A stretch of DNA of 64,000 nucleotides from IMCC26256 sp046081705 (GTDB taxonomy: Bacteria; Actinomycetota; Acidimicrobiia; IMCC26256): assembly GCA_046081705.1 (NCBI GenBank), contig JBJTWK010000095.1, forward strand, positions 11,241 to 75,240, in the 5' to 3' direction. The position numbers were made by a program, and so were the translations under genes. Position 1 is the first letter of the stretch. Every line of letters begins with the position of its first letter. Positions 1 to 7,742 of this stretch are shown one piece after another. The notes under the pieces were generated by a model. It was given only the letters and a program-made list of their open reading frames with translations. It searched no databases and had not been told where the DNA came from.

Positions 1-774
1 AGCCAGGGGCTCATCGCGCCGGAACGGACGCCGTCGGGGTACCGGAAGTTCTACGACCGCGACGTCGAGCGGCTCCGCTGGATCCTCACCCAGCAGAAGG
101 ACAACTTCCTCCCGCTCAAGGTCATCAAGGACCGCCTCGACGACCACGACCGCACCGGTGCGCCGCTCGACGCGGGGCCGATCGAACCGGAGCCGACGCC
201 CGGGACCTCGGCGGGGACGGACGACGCCGCCGGCGACCCGCCGGCGAAGCCCGCACGCGCCAAGCGCCGACGGGCCGCGCCGATCGCGAAGGGTGAGCGT
301 CTGCGCGGTGAGCAGCTCGCGCTCGACGCCGGGGCCGACGACCTCGTCGGCGACGCTTCGGGTGCGAGTCTCACGCGGGACGAGCTCGCGACGGCCTCGG
401 GGCTCACCGTCGAGCAACTGCTCGAGCTCGAGTCGTTCGGGCTGGTCGCGCCGGCGGGCCGTATGGGCGCGGAGGGCCTCTTCGACGAGGACGCGCTCGC
501 GATCGCGCGGATCGTCGCAGGCCTCCTCGCCCGCGGCGCCGAGCCGCGGCACCTGCGGATGTACCGCAACTTCGCGGAGCGGGAGGCGCAGTTCTACGAG
601 CAGCTCGTGTTCGGGGTGGTGCGCCCGCGCGAGCCCGGCTCCCCGGTCGTGGCCCGCGACGCCGTCGTGGAACTCGCGACCCTCGGCCGTCGACTGCGGA
701 CCGTCTACCTGCGCCGCGCCCTCGACGCGGTGCTGCGGGCCGAGGCGCGTCGGACCGACGCCGCCGACGGGTGA
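1..774 (+). CDS. ftsR: MerR-family regulator, FtsR-like (5' partial)
   Basis: The reading frame is open from base 1, so the N-terminus lies outside the window. The first residues carry the end of a MerR winged-helix domain (SGYRKFYDRDVERLRWIL). A Pro/Ala/Lys-rich linker follows, then a C-terminal helical domain from about residue 125 (LTRDELATASGLTVEQLLEL onward). FtsR is a MerR-type activator of ftsZ in Corynebacterium. In mycobacteria the orthologue sits in gcvH-garA-ftsR-DUF151-merR2-gcv order, and the same order is largely kept here, which supports the call. The stop codon overlaps the GTG of hpt by 4 nt. DNA target and oligomeric state cannot be read from the sequence. Confidence 0.85.
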   Translation, partial: SQGLIAPERTPSGYRKFYDRDVERLRWILTQQKDNFLPLKVIKDRLDDHDRTGAPLDAGPIEPEPTPGTSAGTDDAAGDPPAKPARAKRRRAAPIAKGERLRGEQLALDAGADDLVGDASGASLTRDELATASGLTVEQLLELESFGLVAPAGRMGAEGLFDEDALAIARIVAGLLARGAEPRHLRMYRNFAEREAQFYEQLVFGVVRPREPGSPVVARDAVVELATLGRRLRTVYLRRALDAVLRAEARRTDAADG

Positions 775-1337
775 CCCGGCCGCGGCCCCTGCTCGATCGG
801 GCCCGGATCGGGGCCGCGGTCGAACGCCTCGGGGCCGAGATCGCCGCGGACCACCCGGACGGGGTGGTCCTCGTGGGTGTGCTCAAGGGCGCCTCGATCC
901 TGCTCGCCGACCTCGCGCGGGCGGTCCGTGGTCCCGCCGTGACCGTGACCTGCATGGCGATCTCGCGCTTCGCCCCGGATTCGGGGCGGGTGCGGATCCT
1001 CCACGACGTCGACATCGACGTGACCGGCTGCGACGTCGTGCTCGTCGAGGACCTCGTCGACACCGGGCTCACCGCGGACTTCCTCGTGCGCAGCCTGCGC
1101 GAGCGGGGCGCTCGGCGGGTCGCGGTCTGCGCCCTCCTCGACCGGTCGGTGCGTCGCATCGTGCCCCTCGAGGTCGCGTACCGCGGGTTCGAGGTGGATG
1201 CCTCGTTCATCGTCGGGTACGGACTGCACGTACGGGACCGGTACCGGAACCTTCCGGACATCCACGTCGTGGACCGGGACGTCGTCCTCGCCGACCCCGA
1301 TGCGTACGCGAGCGCGTTGTACGGCGATCCGGCCTGA
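771..1337 (+). CDS. hpt: Hypoxanthine phosphoribosyltransferase
   Basis: Purine-salvage enzyme joining PRPP with hypoxanthine or guanine to give IMP or GMP, cytoplasmic. The type I PRTase PRPP-binding motif is VVLVEDLVDTGLT near residues 97-109. The flexible-loop region (VTVTCMAISRF) and the C-terminal base-binding stretch (FIVGYGLHVRDRYRNLP) are typical of Hpt. At 188 aa it has the family length. The GTG start at 771 overlaps the ftsR stop as GTGA, so translation is probably coupled. In many actinobacteria hpt sits with tilS and ftsH. Its placement between ftsR and the DUF151 gene is unusual and may be a local insertion. Confidence 0.93.
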   Translation: MTRPRPLLDRARIGAAVERLGAEIAADHPDGVVLVGVLKGASILLADLARAVRGPAVTVTCMAISRFAPDSGRVRILHDVDIDVTGCDVVLVEDLVDTGLTADFLVRSLRERGARRVAVCALLDRSVRRIVPLEVAYRGFEVDASFIVGYGLHVRDRYRNLPDIHVVDRDVVLADPDAYASALYGDPA

Positions 1338-1368
1338 TCCGGCGGGTCCGGGGCCTCAGGACCGGTGG

Positions 1369-1374
1369 TACCAT
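1369..1374 (+). promoter_or_regulatory. Putative -10 box (TACCAT) for leaderless DUF151 transcript
   Basis: TACCAT fits the actinobacterial TANNNT -10 consensus and ends 6 nt before the GTG at 1381. There is no Shine-Dalgarno sequence between them, so an mRNA starting at the GTG is likely. No clear -35 is seen. Confidence 0.4.
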
Positions 1375-1380
1375 CGCCCC

Positions 1381-1863
1381 GTGGTCGACGTCACGTTGGT
1401 GGGTGTGCGGGTCGAGGTCCCCTCGAACCAGCCGATCATGCTGCTGCGCGAGGCGGCCGAACCGCGGCGCTACCTCCCGATCTTCATCGGCTCACCCGAG
1501 GCCACCGCCATCGTCTACGCGCTCCAGGGGATGGAGACGCCGCGGCCCATGACCCACGACCTCGTCACGACGATGCTCGACGACCTCGGCGCCCGGCTCG
1601 TCGCCGTCGAGATCACCGAGCTCCACGAGGGCACCTTCTTCGCCGAGCTCGAGATCGCCCAGGGTGATCGCACGGTGCGCCTCGCCGCCCGCCCCTCGGA
1701 CGCCATGGCCCTCGCCGTGCGCCAGAGCGAACCGGTGACCCTGCGGGTCGCCGACGAGGTGTTCGACGAGGCCGGTCTTCACTTCGACGTGGAGGAGGAC
1801 GACGAGCAGATCGAGGAGTTCCGGGAGTTCCTCGACCAGATCAGCCCCGAGGACTTCGTCTGA
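1381..1863 (+). CDS. Bifunctional nuclease family protein (DUF151)
   Basis: A 160-residue protein made almost entirely of the BFN/DUF151 domain: MVDVTLVGVRVEV at the start, the YLPIFIGSPEATAI core and a conserved RPSDAMALAVR block. An acidic tail (EEDDEQIEEF) follows. Relatives have been reported to have DNase and RNase activity, but in actinobacteria the role is unclear. The frame stays open well upstream. GTG 1381 is chosen because the family begins here and a -10-like TACCAT sits just before it. The same gene lies between ftsR and merR2 in mycobacteria, which supports a conserved but unexplained link with the glycine-cleavage neighbourhood. Confidence 0.88.
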   Translation: MVDVTLVGVRVEVPSNQPIMLLREAAEPRRYLPIFIGSPEATAIVYALQGMETPRPMTHDLVTTMLDDLGARLVAVEITELHEGTFFAELEIAQGDRTVRLAARPSDAMALAVRQSEPVTLRVADEVFDEAGLHFDVEEDDEQIEEFREFLDQISPEDFV

Positions 1864-1890
1864 CGCTCCGGTCGCCCGGGGTCCGGAACC

Positions 1891-1931
1891 GCCGGCGTTG
1901 ACGCCTGCGCGGCGCGCCGGTAGCGTTGACA
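1891..1931 (+). promoter_or_regulatory. Repeated GCGTTGAC elements upstream of second merR
   Basis: Two copies of GCGTTGAC lie at 1895-1902 and 1923-1930. The first is part of a perfect palindrome, GGCGTTGACGCC (1894-1905). The second gives TTGACA at 1926-1931, a good -35 hexamer, but no convincing -10 follows at 17 nt. MerR regulators bind dyads and often autoregulate, so an operator is plausible but unproven. Confidence 0.3.
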
Positions 1932-1996
1932 ACCACGTAACTACGCCCCTGTGATCCGCGCGCCCGTCGGCGCGCCGCCGGACGAGGAGACATCGG

Positions 1997-2542
1997 ATGC
2001 CCCGAGGCGAGACGGAACGAGCTGCGGTCGACGTCGACCGGGTCGAGCAGGGGGTGCTGGGCTCGGATGAGTGGCAGGAGCTCGGGTACCGCGGTCCGCA
2101 GGTGTGCGCCATCGTCGGCATCACGTACCGCCAGCTCGACTACTGGGCACGGACCGACCTCCTCCGTCCGTCCCTGGCCGAGGCGCAGGGGAGTGGGACC
2201 CAGCGGCGGTACTCCTACCGGGACCTGGTCGCGCTCAAGGTGATCAAGAACCTCCTCGACGCCGGCATCTCGCTGCAGACCGCGCGCAAGGCGATCGACT
2301 ACCTGCGCGAGCACCTCGGGGAGGACCTCGAATCGGCGAGCCTCGTCATCGACGAGTCCCGCACGGTGCTCGCCCGCACGGGTGACGACATCGTCGACCT
2401 CGTGCGCAACGGCCAGGGTGTGCTCAACATCGTGCCGCTCGGCGCCGTGGTCGATCAGATCGACGCGGGTGTGCACGAGTTGCGCCCGGCGGAGACCCCG
2501 GCCGTCGGGACCCCCGCCCGGCGTCGGAGCGCGGCCCGCTGA
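1997..2542 (+). CDS. MerR-family transcriptional regulator
   Basis: A 181-residue protein with a MerR winged helix at about residues 28-100 (YRGPQVCAIVGITYRQLDYW, then RRYSYRDLVALKVIKNLLDA). A helical region with AIDYLREHLGEDL follows, then a basic C-terminus. It corresponds by context to the second MerR gene (Rv1830-like) of the mycobacterial garA-ftsR-DUF151-merR2 region. No cysteine or drug-binding effector domain is visible, so the signal is unknown. The ATG at 1997 is preceded by GAGGAG at a good distance. The upstream TTGACA and dyad suggest regulation at its own promoter. The gene to its right starts 6 nt after the stop. Confidence 0.9.
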   Translation: MPRGETERAAVDVDRVEQGVLGSDEWQELGYRGPQVCAIVGITYRQLDYWARTDLLRPSLAEAQGSGTQRRYSYRDLVALKVIKNLLDAGISLQTARKAIDYLREHLGEDLESASLVIDESRTVLARTGDDIVDLVRNGQGVLNIVPLGAVVDQIDAGVHELRPAETPAVGTPARRRSAAR

Positions 2543-2547
2543 ACGAC

Positions 2548-2967
2548 GTGGAATCGCTCCCGCACGAGGGCGTCCGCTTCGCGCACAACTCGGAGCGGCA
2601 GTTCGCCCGACTGCTCGACTTCTACGGCATCGCCTGGGAGTACGAGCCCCGCACCTTCGTGCTCGAGCGCGATCGGCGCGGTGATCCCGCGCAGGCGTTC
2701 ACGCCCGACTTCCACCTGCCGGAACACGACCTCTACATCGAGATCACCACGATGAACCAGCGGCTCGTCACGAAGAAGAACCGCAAGGCCCGTCGGGTCC
2801 AGGAGCTGTACCCCGAGGTGCGCGTCAAGGTCCTGTACCAGCGCGACTACCTGCACCTGCTCGTGAAGTACGGGCTCGAACCCCCCGACCAGCACGGGCT
2901 CGCCGAGCCCCGGGTGCTCGACCTCGGGTTCCGGGTGGAGCCCCCGGCGACCGCGGAGACGGCATGA
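2548..2967 (+). CDS. PD-(D/E)XK nuclease-like hypothetical protein
   Basis: A 139-residue protein starting at GTG 2548. The layout resembles small restriction-endonuclease-fold proteins: an early helix with Glu16 (NSERQFARLLDFYGI), then TPDFHLPEHDLYIEITT, where Asp54 and Glu65 match the PD-(D/E)XK core. The usual Lys of E-X-K is Thr67, but Lys residues follow in LVTKKNRKARR. The gene is tightly packed between merR2 (5 nt gap) and gcvT (4-nt ATGA overlap), so it is cotranscribed with glycine-cleavage genes. Substrate and activity are unknown; a Vsr-like or resolvase-like fold is inferred from motif spacing only. Confidence 0.72.
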   Translation: MESLPHEGVRFAHNSERQFARLLDFYGIAWEYEPRTFVLERDRRGDPAQAFTPDFHLPEHDLYIEITTMNQRLVTKKNRKARRVQELYPEVRVKVLYQRDYLHLLVKYGLEPPDQHGLAEPRVLDLGFRVEPPATAETA

Positions 2968-4058
2968 GCGACGAGCTGCGGCACAGTCCCCTCGACGAGG
3001 TGCACCTCGCCCTCGGTGCGCGCATGGCGCCGTTCGGGGGCTGGGAGATGCCGATCCAGTACGCCGGGGTGCTCGAGGAGCACCGGGCCTGTCGGGAGGA
3101 TGCCGTCGTCTTCGACGTCTCGCACCTCGGATCGCTCCGCGTCACGGGACACGGCGCCCGCCCGACCCTGCAGTGGGCGTTCACGAACGATCTCGATCGG
3201 ATCGAACCCGGGCGGGCGCAGTACACGCACCTGCTCGACGAGACCGACGCCCACGTGGTCGACGACATCATCGTGTGGTGGCTCGCGACCGACGAGTTCA
3301 TCGTCATGCCGAACGCCTCCAACACGGCCCCGCTCCTCACGGCGCTCGAGGACGCGGCGCGGCGCGCCGGGGACGGCGCCTGCCTCGTCGAGGACATCAC
3401 GGACCAGCGGGTGGTGCTCGCGGTGCAGGGCCCCGCCGCCCGCCGTCGCCTCGCGACCGTCTGGCCCGAGGCCGCGGTCGTCCCGTCGTTCCACGTCATG
3501 CCGCTCACGTGGCAGGGTGAGCCCTCGTACGCGGCGGGCACCGGCTACACCGGTGAGGACGGCGTCGAGCTCCACGTACCGGGCCGGGTCGCCCGGTCGC
3601 TCTGGGACGCGTTGGCCGAGGCGGGCGTGACCCCCGCCGGCCTCGGCGCCCGGGACACCCTCCGGCTCGAGGCCGGTCTGCCGCTCCACGGGCACGAGCT
3701 GGGGGAGGGGATCACGCCGCTGCAGGCGGGCCTCGCCTGGGTGGTGCGGTTCGACAAGCCCGGGGGCTTCCGGGGCATGACCGCGCTGCGCGACGAGCGG
3801 GACCACGGGCCCCGGCGGGTGCTGCGCGGCATCACGGTCGAGGGGCGCCAGCCCCCGCGGGCCGGGTACCCGGTGCAGGTGGGGGCCCGTGTCGTCGGCG
3901 AGGTGACGAGCGGCAACTTCTCGCCCGCACTCGGGCACGGCATCGCGCTCGCCTTCCTGGACCCGTCGGTCGGACTCGGTGAGGCCGTCACCCTCGACGC
4001 CCGGGGCCGCGAACTGTCCGGTCGCGTCGTGCGTCCTCCGTTCATCGCCAAGCGCTGA
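2964..4058 (+). CDS. gcvT: Aminomethyltransferase, glycine cleavage T protein
   Basis: T protein of the glycine cleavage system. It transfers the aminomethyl carbon from lipoylated H protein to tetrahydrofolate, releasing ammonia. At 364 aa it has family length. Hallmarks are HLALGARMAPFGGWEMPIQY at the N-terminus, DVSHLGSLRVTG, the TGYTGEDGVELHVP folate-domain motif near residues 193-206, and a C-terminal beta-barrel with GHGIALAFLDP. The ATG overlaps the upstream stop by 4 nt. It lies upstream of, not behind, the glycine riboswitch at 4128-4321, so only gcvP is under that switch here. No gcvH is in the window; it is expected to the left. Confidence 0.97.
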   Translation: MSDELRHSPLDEVHLALGARMAPFGGWEMPIQYAGVLEEHRACREDAVVFDVSHLGSLRVTGHGARPTLQWAFTNDLDRIEPGRAQYTHLLDETDAHVVDDIIVWWLATDEFIVMPNASNTAPLLTALEDAARRAGDGACLVEDITDQRVVLAVQGPAARRRLATVWPEAAVVPSFHVMPLTWQGEPSYAAGTGYTGEDGVELHVPGRVARSLWDALAEAGVTPAGLGARDTLRLEAGLPLHGHELGEGITPLQAGLAWVVRFDKPGGFRGMTALRDERDHGPRRVLRGITVEGRQPPRAGYPVQVGARVVGEVTSGNFSPALGHGIALAFLDPSVGLGEAVTLDARGRELSGRVVRPPFIAKR

Positions 4059-4101
4059 GAGCGCACCGACTCCGAACCGCCCCGTCGTGGCGCCGGCCCG
4101 G

Positions 4102-4107
4102 TAGGGT
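4102..4107 (+). promoter_or_regulatory. Putative -10 box (TAGGGT) for riboswitch-gcvP transcript
   Basis: TAGGGT lies about 20 nt before the first conserved riboswitch base pairs and fits TANNNT. A start near 4114 would place the whole riboswitch in the leader of gcvP. No strong -35 is visible. Confidence 0.45.
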
Positions 4108-4127
4108 CAGGTCCGTCGACGACCCCC

Positions 4128-4321
4128 TGCGGGAGAGTCCCGGGCCGCCAGTCCGGGCGCCGAAGGAGCAACCCTCCCCGGAATCTCTCAGGCCCACGAA
4201 CCGTGGGGGTGAGGCAACTCTGGAAAGCAGTCGCGCGTCGTGAGGCGCCGGCTCACCGACGGTGAAAGCCGCGTCCGGGTGGCGCGGTGAATCTCTCAGG
4301 TTCCGCGACAGAGGGGGAGAG
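4128..4321 (+). promoter_or_regulatory. Tandem glycine riboswitch (gcvT element)
   Basis: Two glycine aptamers can be read in order. Aptamer 1 has GGGAGAGTCC (4131-4140), GCGCCGAAGGAGCAA (4157-4171), GGAATCTCTCAGGC (4180-4193) and the closing GAGGCAACTCTGGAAAGCAG (4211-4230). Aptamer 2 has ACGGTGAAAGCC (4258-4269), GGTGAATCTCTCAGG (4286-4300) and ACAGAGGGGGAG (4308-4319). These are signature sequences of the glycine-sensing gcvT RNA family. The element sits about 55 nt before the chosen gcvP start, so it should raise gcvP expression when glycine is abundant. Whether control acts on transcription or translation is not obvious; no U-tract terminator is seen. Confidence 0.95.
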
Positions 4322-4376
4322 GGACGCCCGCGCCGCGCGCGCCCCGCTCGAACCGTCGCGACCCCTGGAGCACCCG

Positions 4377-7268
4377 TTGAGCACCGTCGACCGACCGACC
4401 TACGAGGACCTCGTCGATGCCGCGGAGTTCGCGGCCCGTCACATCGGACCCTCACCGGCCGAGCAGGCCGAGATGCTCGCGGTGCTCGGCTGTTCGTCGC
4501 TCGAGGAGTTGACGGCGCGGGCCGTGCCGGCGGTGATCCGTCGCCTCGAGACGCTCGACCTCCCGGCGGCCCGCTCCGAGCGCGATGTGCTCGTCGCACT
4601 GCGCGAGCTCGCCGATCGCAACGAGGTCGCGACCTCGCTCATCGGGCTCGGGTACTCCGGGACCATCACGCCCCCGGTGATCCTGCGCAACGTCCTCGAG
4701 AACCCGGCGTGGTACACGGCCTACACGCCGTACCAGCCGGAGATCTCGCAGGGTCGCCTCGAGGCGATCCTCAACTTCCAGACGATGGTCGCAGACCTCA
4801 CGGGCATGGACCTCGCCAACGCGTCGATGCTCGACGAGGGCACCGCGGCGGCCGAGGCGATGGCGCTGTGCCACCGGCTCAACCCGAGGGCCGGCTCGGT
4901 GTTCTTCATCGACGCCGACGCGCCGCCGCAGACCATCGCCGTGGTGGAGACCCGTGCCGAGCCGCTCGGCTTCGAGGTCCTGATCGGCGATCCGACCACC
5001 GATATCCCCGTCGACGGCGTGTTCGGCGTGCTCCTGCAGTACCCGGGTGCGAGCGGTGCGGTGCGTGACGACGCGGCGCTGATCACGTCGCTGCACGAGC
5101 GCGGCGTCCGGGTCGCGGTGGCGGCGGACCTGCTCGCGCTCACCCTCCTGCGCTCGCCGGGGGAGATGGGCGCCGACGTCGTGGTCGGGTCGGCCCAGCG
5201 GTTCGGGGTGCCCCTCGGCTACGGCGGCCCCCACGCGGGGTTCATGGCCGTGCGCGAGGACGCCAAGCGGTCGCTGCCGGGACGCCTCGTCGGGGTGTCG
5301 GTCGACGCGGCCGGACGGCCGGCGCTCCGGCTCGCGCTCCAGACCCGGGAACAGCACATCCGGCGCGAGAAGGCGACGAGCAACATCTGCACCGCGCAGG
5401 TGCTCCTCGCGGTGATCGCGGGCCTGTACGCCGCGTGGCATGGCCCGGACGGGCTGCGGCGGATCGCCGCGCGCGTGCACCGCCAGACCGGCGCGCTCGC
5501 CGCCGCGCTGCGGAGCGCGGGGATCGAGGTCGTGCACGACGCGTGGTTCGACACCATCACGGTGCGCGTGCCCGCCCGGGCCGACGCGGTGCTCGCCGCG
5601 GCCCGTGACCGGGGCATCAACCTGCGCCCCGTCGACGCGGACACCGTGGCGATCGCGCTCGACGAGACCACGACGGTCGGGGTGCTCGAGGACGTGCTCG
5701 CCGCGTTCGACGTCACGGCGGACCTGCCCGCGCTGCTCGAGACGGTCGACGACGCGATCCCGGCTCCGCTCCGCCGGACCTCCGACTTCCTCACCCACCC
5801 CGTGTTCTCGCAGCATCGCTCCGAGACCTCCATGCTGCGGTACCTGCGGCGCCTCGCCGACCGCGACCTCGCCCTCGACCGCACGATGATCCCGCTCGGG
5901 TCGTGCACGATGAAGTTGAACGCGACGACCGAGATGATCCCGGTGACCTGGCCCGAGTTCGGGGCGATCCACCCGTTCGCCCCGCTCGAGCAGACCGCGG
6001 GGTACCGGGAACTCTTCGCCGGCCTCGAGCGCGCCCTCGTGGAGGTGACCGGTTACGACGCGGTGTCGCTCCAGCCGAACGCGGGCTCGCAGGGTGAGTT
6101 CGCGGGGCTCCTGGCGATCCGGGCCTACCACCGGTCGCGGGGCGAGGCCGAGCGCGACGTGTGCCTCATCCCGGCCTCGGCCCACGGCACGAACGCGGCG
6201 AGCGCCGCGATGGCCGGCATGCGGGTCATCGTCGTGGCGTGTGACCACGATGGCCACATCGCGCTCGACGACCTCAAGCGTCGGCTCGACGAGTTCGCGG
6301 GCCGGATCGCCGCCCTCATGGTCACGTACCCGTCGACGCACGGCGTCTACGAGGCGGAGATCTCCGACATCTGCGCGATGGTCCACGATGCAGGTGGGCA
6401 GGTGTACCTCGACGGTGCGAACCTCAACGCGCTCGTCGGGCTCGCCGCCCCCGGCCACTTCGGGGCCGACGTCTCGCACCTCAACCTGCACAAGACGTTC
6501 TGCATCCCGCACGGGGGTGGCGGTCCCGGGGTCGGGCCGGTCGCAGTGCGCTCGCACCTCGCCCCGTTCCTGCCGTCGCACCCGCTGGTGCCGGAGTGCG
6601 GACCCGAGGGGGGAGGGGTCGGTCCGATCTCGGCCGCACCCTGGGGATCGGCGTCGATCCTGCCGATCTCGTGGACCTACATCGCGCTCATGGGGGCCGA
6701 GGGCCTCACTCGCGCCACCCAGATCGCGGTGCTCAACGCGAATTACCTCGCCGCGCGCCTCGAACCGCACTTCCCGGTGCTGTACCGGGGCGAGGACGGC
6801 CTCGTGGCCCACGAGTGCATCCTCGACATCCGGCCGATCACGGCGGCGACCGGGGTGAGCGTGGACGACGTCGCGAAGCGGCTCATGGACCACGGCTTCC
6901 ACGCGCCGACCATGTCGTTCCCGGTCGCGGGCACGCTCATGCTCGAGCCGACGGAGTCGGAGGACCTCGCCGAGCTCGACCGGTTCGTCGCCGCGATGAT
7001 CTCGATCCGGGCCGAGATCACGGCGATCGAGCGGGGCGAGGTCCCGCTCGAGGAATCCGCGCTGCACCACGCGCCGCACCCGGCGGCTGACATCCTCGGC
7101 GCCGACTGGGACCGCCCGTACTCGCGCGAGGACGCGGCGTACCCGGGAGAGACCTCGCGCACCGCGAAGTACTGGCCACCGGTCAGCCGGATCGACGGCG
7201 TGCACGGCGACCGCAACGTGGTGTGCTCCTGCCCACCGCTCAGTGCCTACGAGGTACCGAACGGCTAG
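4377..7268 (+). CDS. gcvP: Glycine dehydrogenase (decarboxylating), P protein
   Basis: Single-chain PLP enzyme of the glycine cleavage system. It decarboxylates glycine and loads the aminomethyl group onto lipoyl-H protein. Both halves of the long form are present: the N-terminal half begins FAARHIGPSPAEQ and contains LDEGTAAAEAM; the C-terminal half carries the PLP-lysine motif HLNLHKTFCIPHGGGGPG. The frame is open back to a GTG at 4287, but that codon lies inside riboswitch aptamer 2. TTG 4377, preceded by CTGGAG, gives 963 aa, the usual length, and is preferred. The end overlaps a -10-like element of the next gene. Confidence 0.96.
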   Translation: MSTVDRPTYEDLVDAAEFAARHIGPSPAEQAEMLAVLGCSSLEELTARAVPAVIRRLETLDLPAARSERDVLVALRELADRNEVATSLIGLGYSGTITPPVILRNVLENPAWYTAYTPYQPEISQGRLEAILNFQTMVADLTGMDLANASMLDEGTAAAEAMALCHRLNPRAGSVFFIDADAPPQTIAVVETRAEPLGFEVLIGDPTTDIPVDGVFGVLLQYPGASGAVRDDAALITSLHERGVRVAVAADLLALTLLRSPGEMGADVVVGSAQRFGVPLGYGGPHAGFMAVREDAKRSLPGRLVGVSVDAAGRPALRLALQTREQHIRREKATSNICTAQVLLAVIAGLYAAWHGPDGLRRIAARVHRQTGALAAALRSAGIEVVHDAWFDTITVRVPARADAVLAAARDRGINLRPVDADTVAIALDETTTVGVLEDVLAAFDVTADLPALLETVDDAIPAPLRRTSDFLTHPVFSQHRSETSMLRYLRRLADRDLALDRTMIPLGSCTMKLNATTEMIPVTWPEFGAIHPFAPLEQTAGYRELFAGLERALVEVTGYDAVSLQPNAGSQGEFAGLLAIRAYHRSRGEAERDVCLIPASAHGTNAASAAMAGMRVIVVACDHDGHIALDDLKRRLDEFAGRIAALMVTYPSTHGVYEAEISDICAMVHDAGGQVYLDGANLNALVGLAAPGHFGADVSHLNLHKTFCIPHGGGGPGVGPVAVRSHLAPFLPSHPLVPECGPEGGGVGPISAAPWGSASILPISWTYIALMGAEGLTRATQIAVLNANYLAARLEPHFPVLYRGEDGLVAHECILDIRPITAATGVSVDDVAKRLMDHGFHAPTMSFPVAGTLMLEPTESEDLAELDRFVAAMISIRAEITAIERGEVPLEESALHHAPHPAADILGADWDRPYSREDAAYPGETSRTAKYWPPVSRIDGVHGDRNVVCSCPPLSAYEVPNG

Positions 7269-7271
7269 CGT
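7266..7271 (+). promoter_or_regulatory. Putative -10 box (TAGCGT) for leaderless FKBP gene
   Basis: TAGCGT includes the gcvP stop codon TAG and ends 8 nt before the ATG at 7280. There is no Shine-Dalgarno sequence in between, consistent with a leaderless message. Confidence 0.4.
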
Positions 7272-7279
7272 CCCCGTCC

Positions 7280-7654
7280 ATGGCCGACACGAAGCCCACC
7301 ATCACCATCCCCGAGGGCGCGCCCCCGGCCGAGCTCGTCGTCGAGGACCTCGAGGTCGGCGACGGCACCGAGGCGGTCGCCGGCGCGAACGTCACGGTCC
7401 ACTACGTCGGCGTGGCCTGGAGCGACCAGCAGCAGTTCGACGCCTCCTGGGACCGCGACGACTTCTTCGAGTTCCCGCTGGGTCGCGGCCACGTGATCTC
7501 GGGCTGGGACGAGGGCGTGCAGGGGATGCGGGTCGGTGGTCGTCGGCGCATCACGATCCCGCCGCACCTCGGGTACGGCGCGGCCGGTGCCGGCGGCGTC
7601 ATCAAGGGCGGCGAGACGCTCGTCTTCGTCGTCGACCTCATCGCCGTCGGCTGA
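7280..7654 (+). CDS. FKBP-type peptidyl-prolyl cis-trans isomerase
   Basis: A 124-residue single-domain FKBP that isomerises X-Pro bonds. Family features are NVTVHYVGVAW, the FPLGRGHVISGWDEGVQGM block with the active-site Trp, RRITIPPHLGYG and a terminal LVFVVDLI strand. No signal peptide is present, so it should act in the cytoplasm. The frame is open upstream, but ATG 7280 gives the family N-terminus and follows a -10-like box by 8 nt. It begins 12 nt after gcvP ends; a shared role with glycine cleavage is not implied. Confidence 0.93.
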   Translation: MADTKPTITIPEGAPPAELVVEDLEVGDGTEAVAGANVTVHYVGVAWSDQQQFDASWDRDDFFEFPLGRGHVISGWDEGVQGMRVGGRRRITIPPHLGYGAAGAGGVIKGGETLVFVVDLIAVG

Positions 7655-7712
7655 GCCGTCAGGCGGCCGGACGCGCCGCCGGCCTCGATGCCGGATCCGC
7701 GGGGTTCGGGCG

Positions 7713-7718
7713 TACCCT
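7713..7718 (+). promoter_or_regulatory. Putative -10 box (TACCCT) for J-domain gene
   Basis: TACCCT lies 24 nt before GTG 7743. A start near 7725 would leave a short leader containing GGAGCGGAG, a possible ribosome-binding site. Confidence 0.3.
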
Positions 7719-7742
7719 GCCCGATATGGAGCGGAGCGCACG

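Noticed and set aside
1926..1954. Full sigma-70 promoter at TTGACA before merR2
   Set aside because: The -35 is perfect, but the hexamer 17 nt later does not resemble a -10, so only a regulatory element is claimed.
4452..7205. 917-codon open frame antisense to gcvP
   Set aside because: It is the mirror of a high-GC gene with strong third-position bias; the translation is rich in Arg, Gly, Asp and His with no family motif, while gcvP on the other strand is unmistakable.
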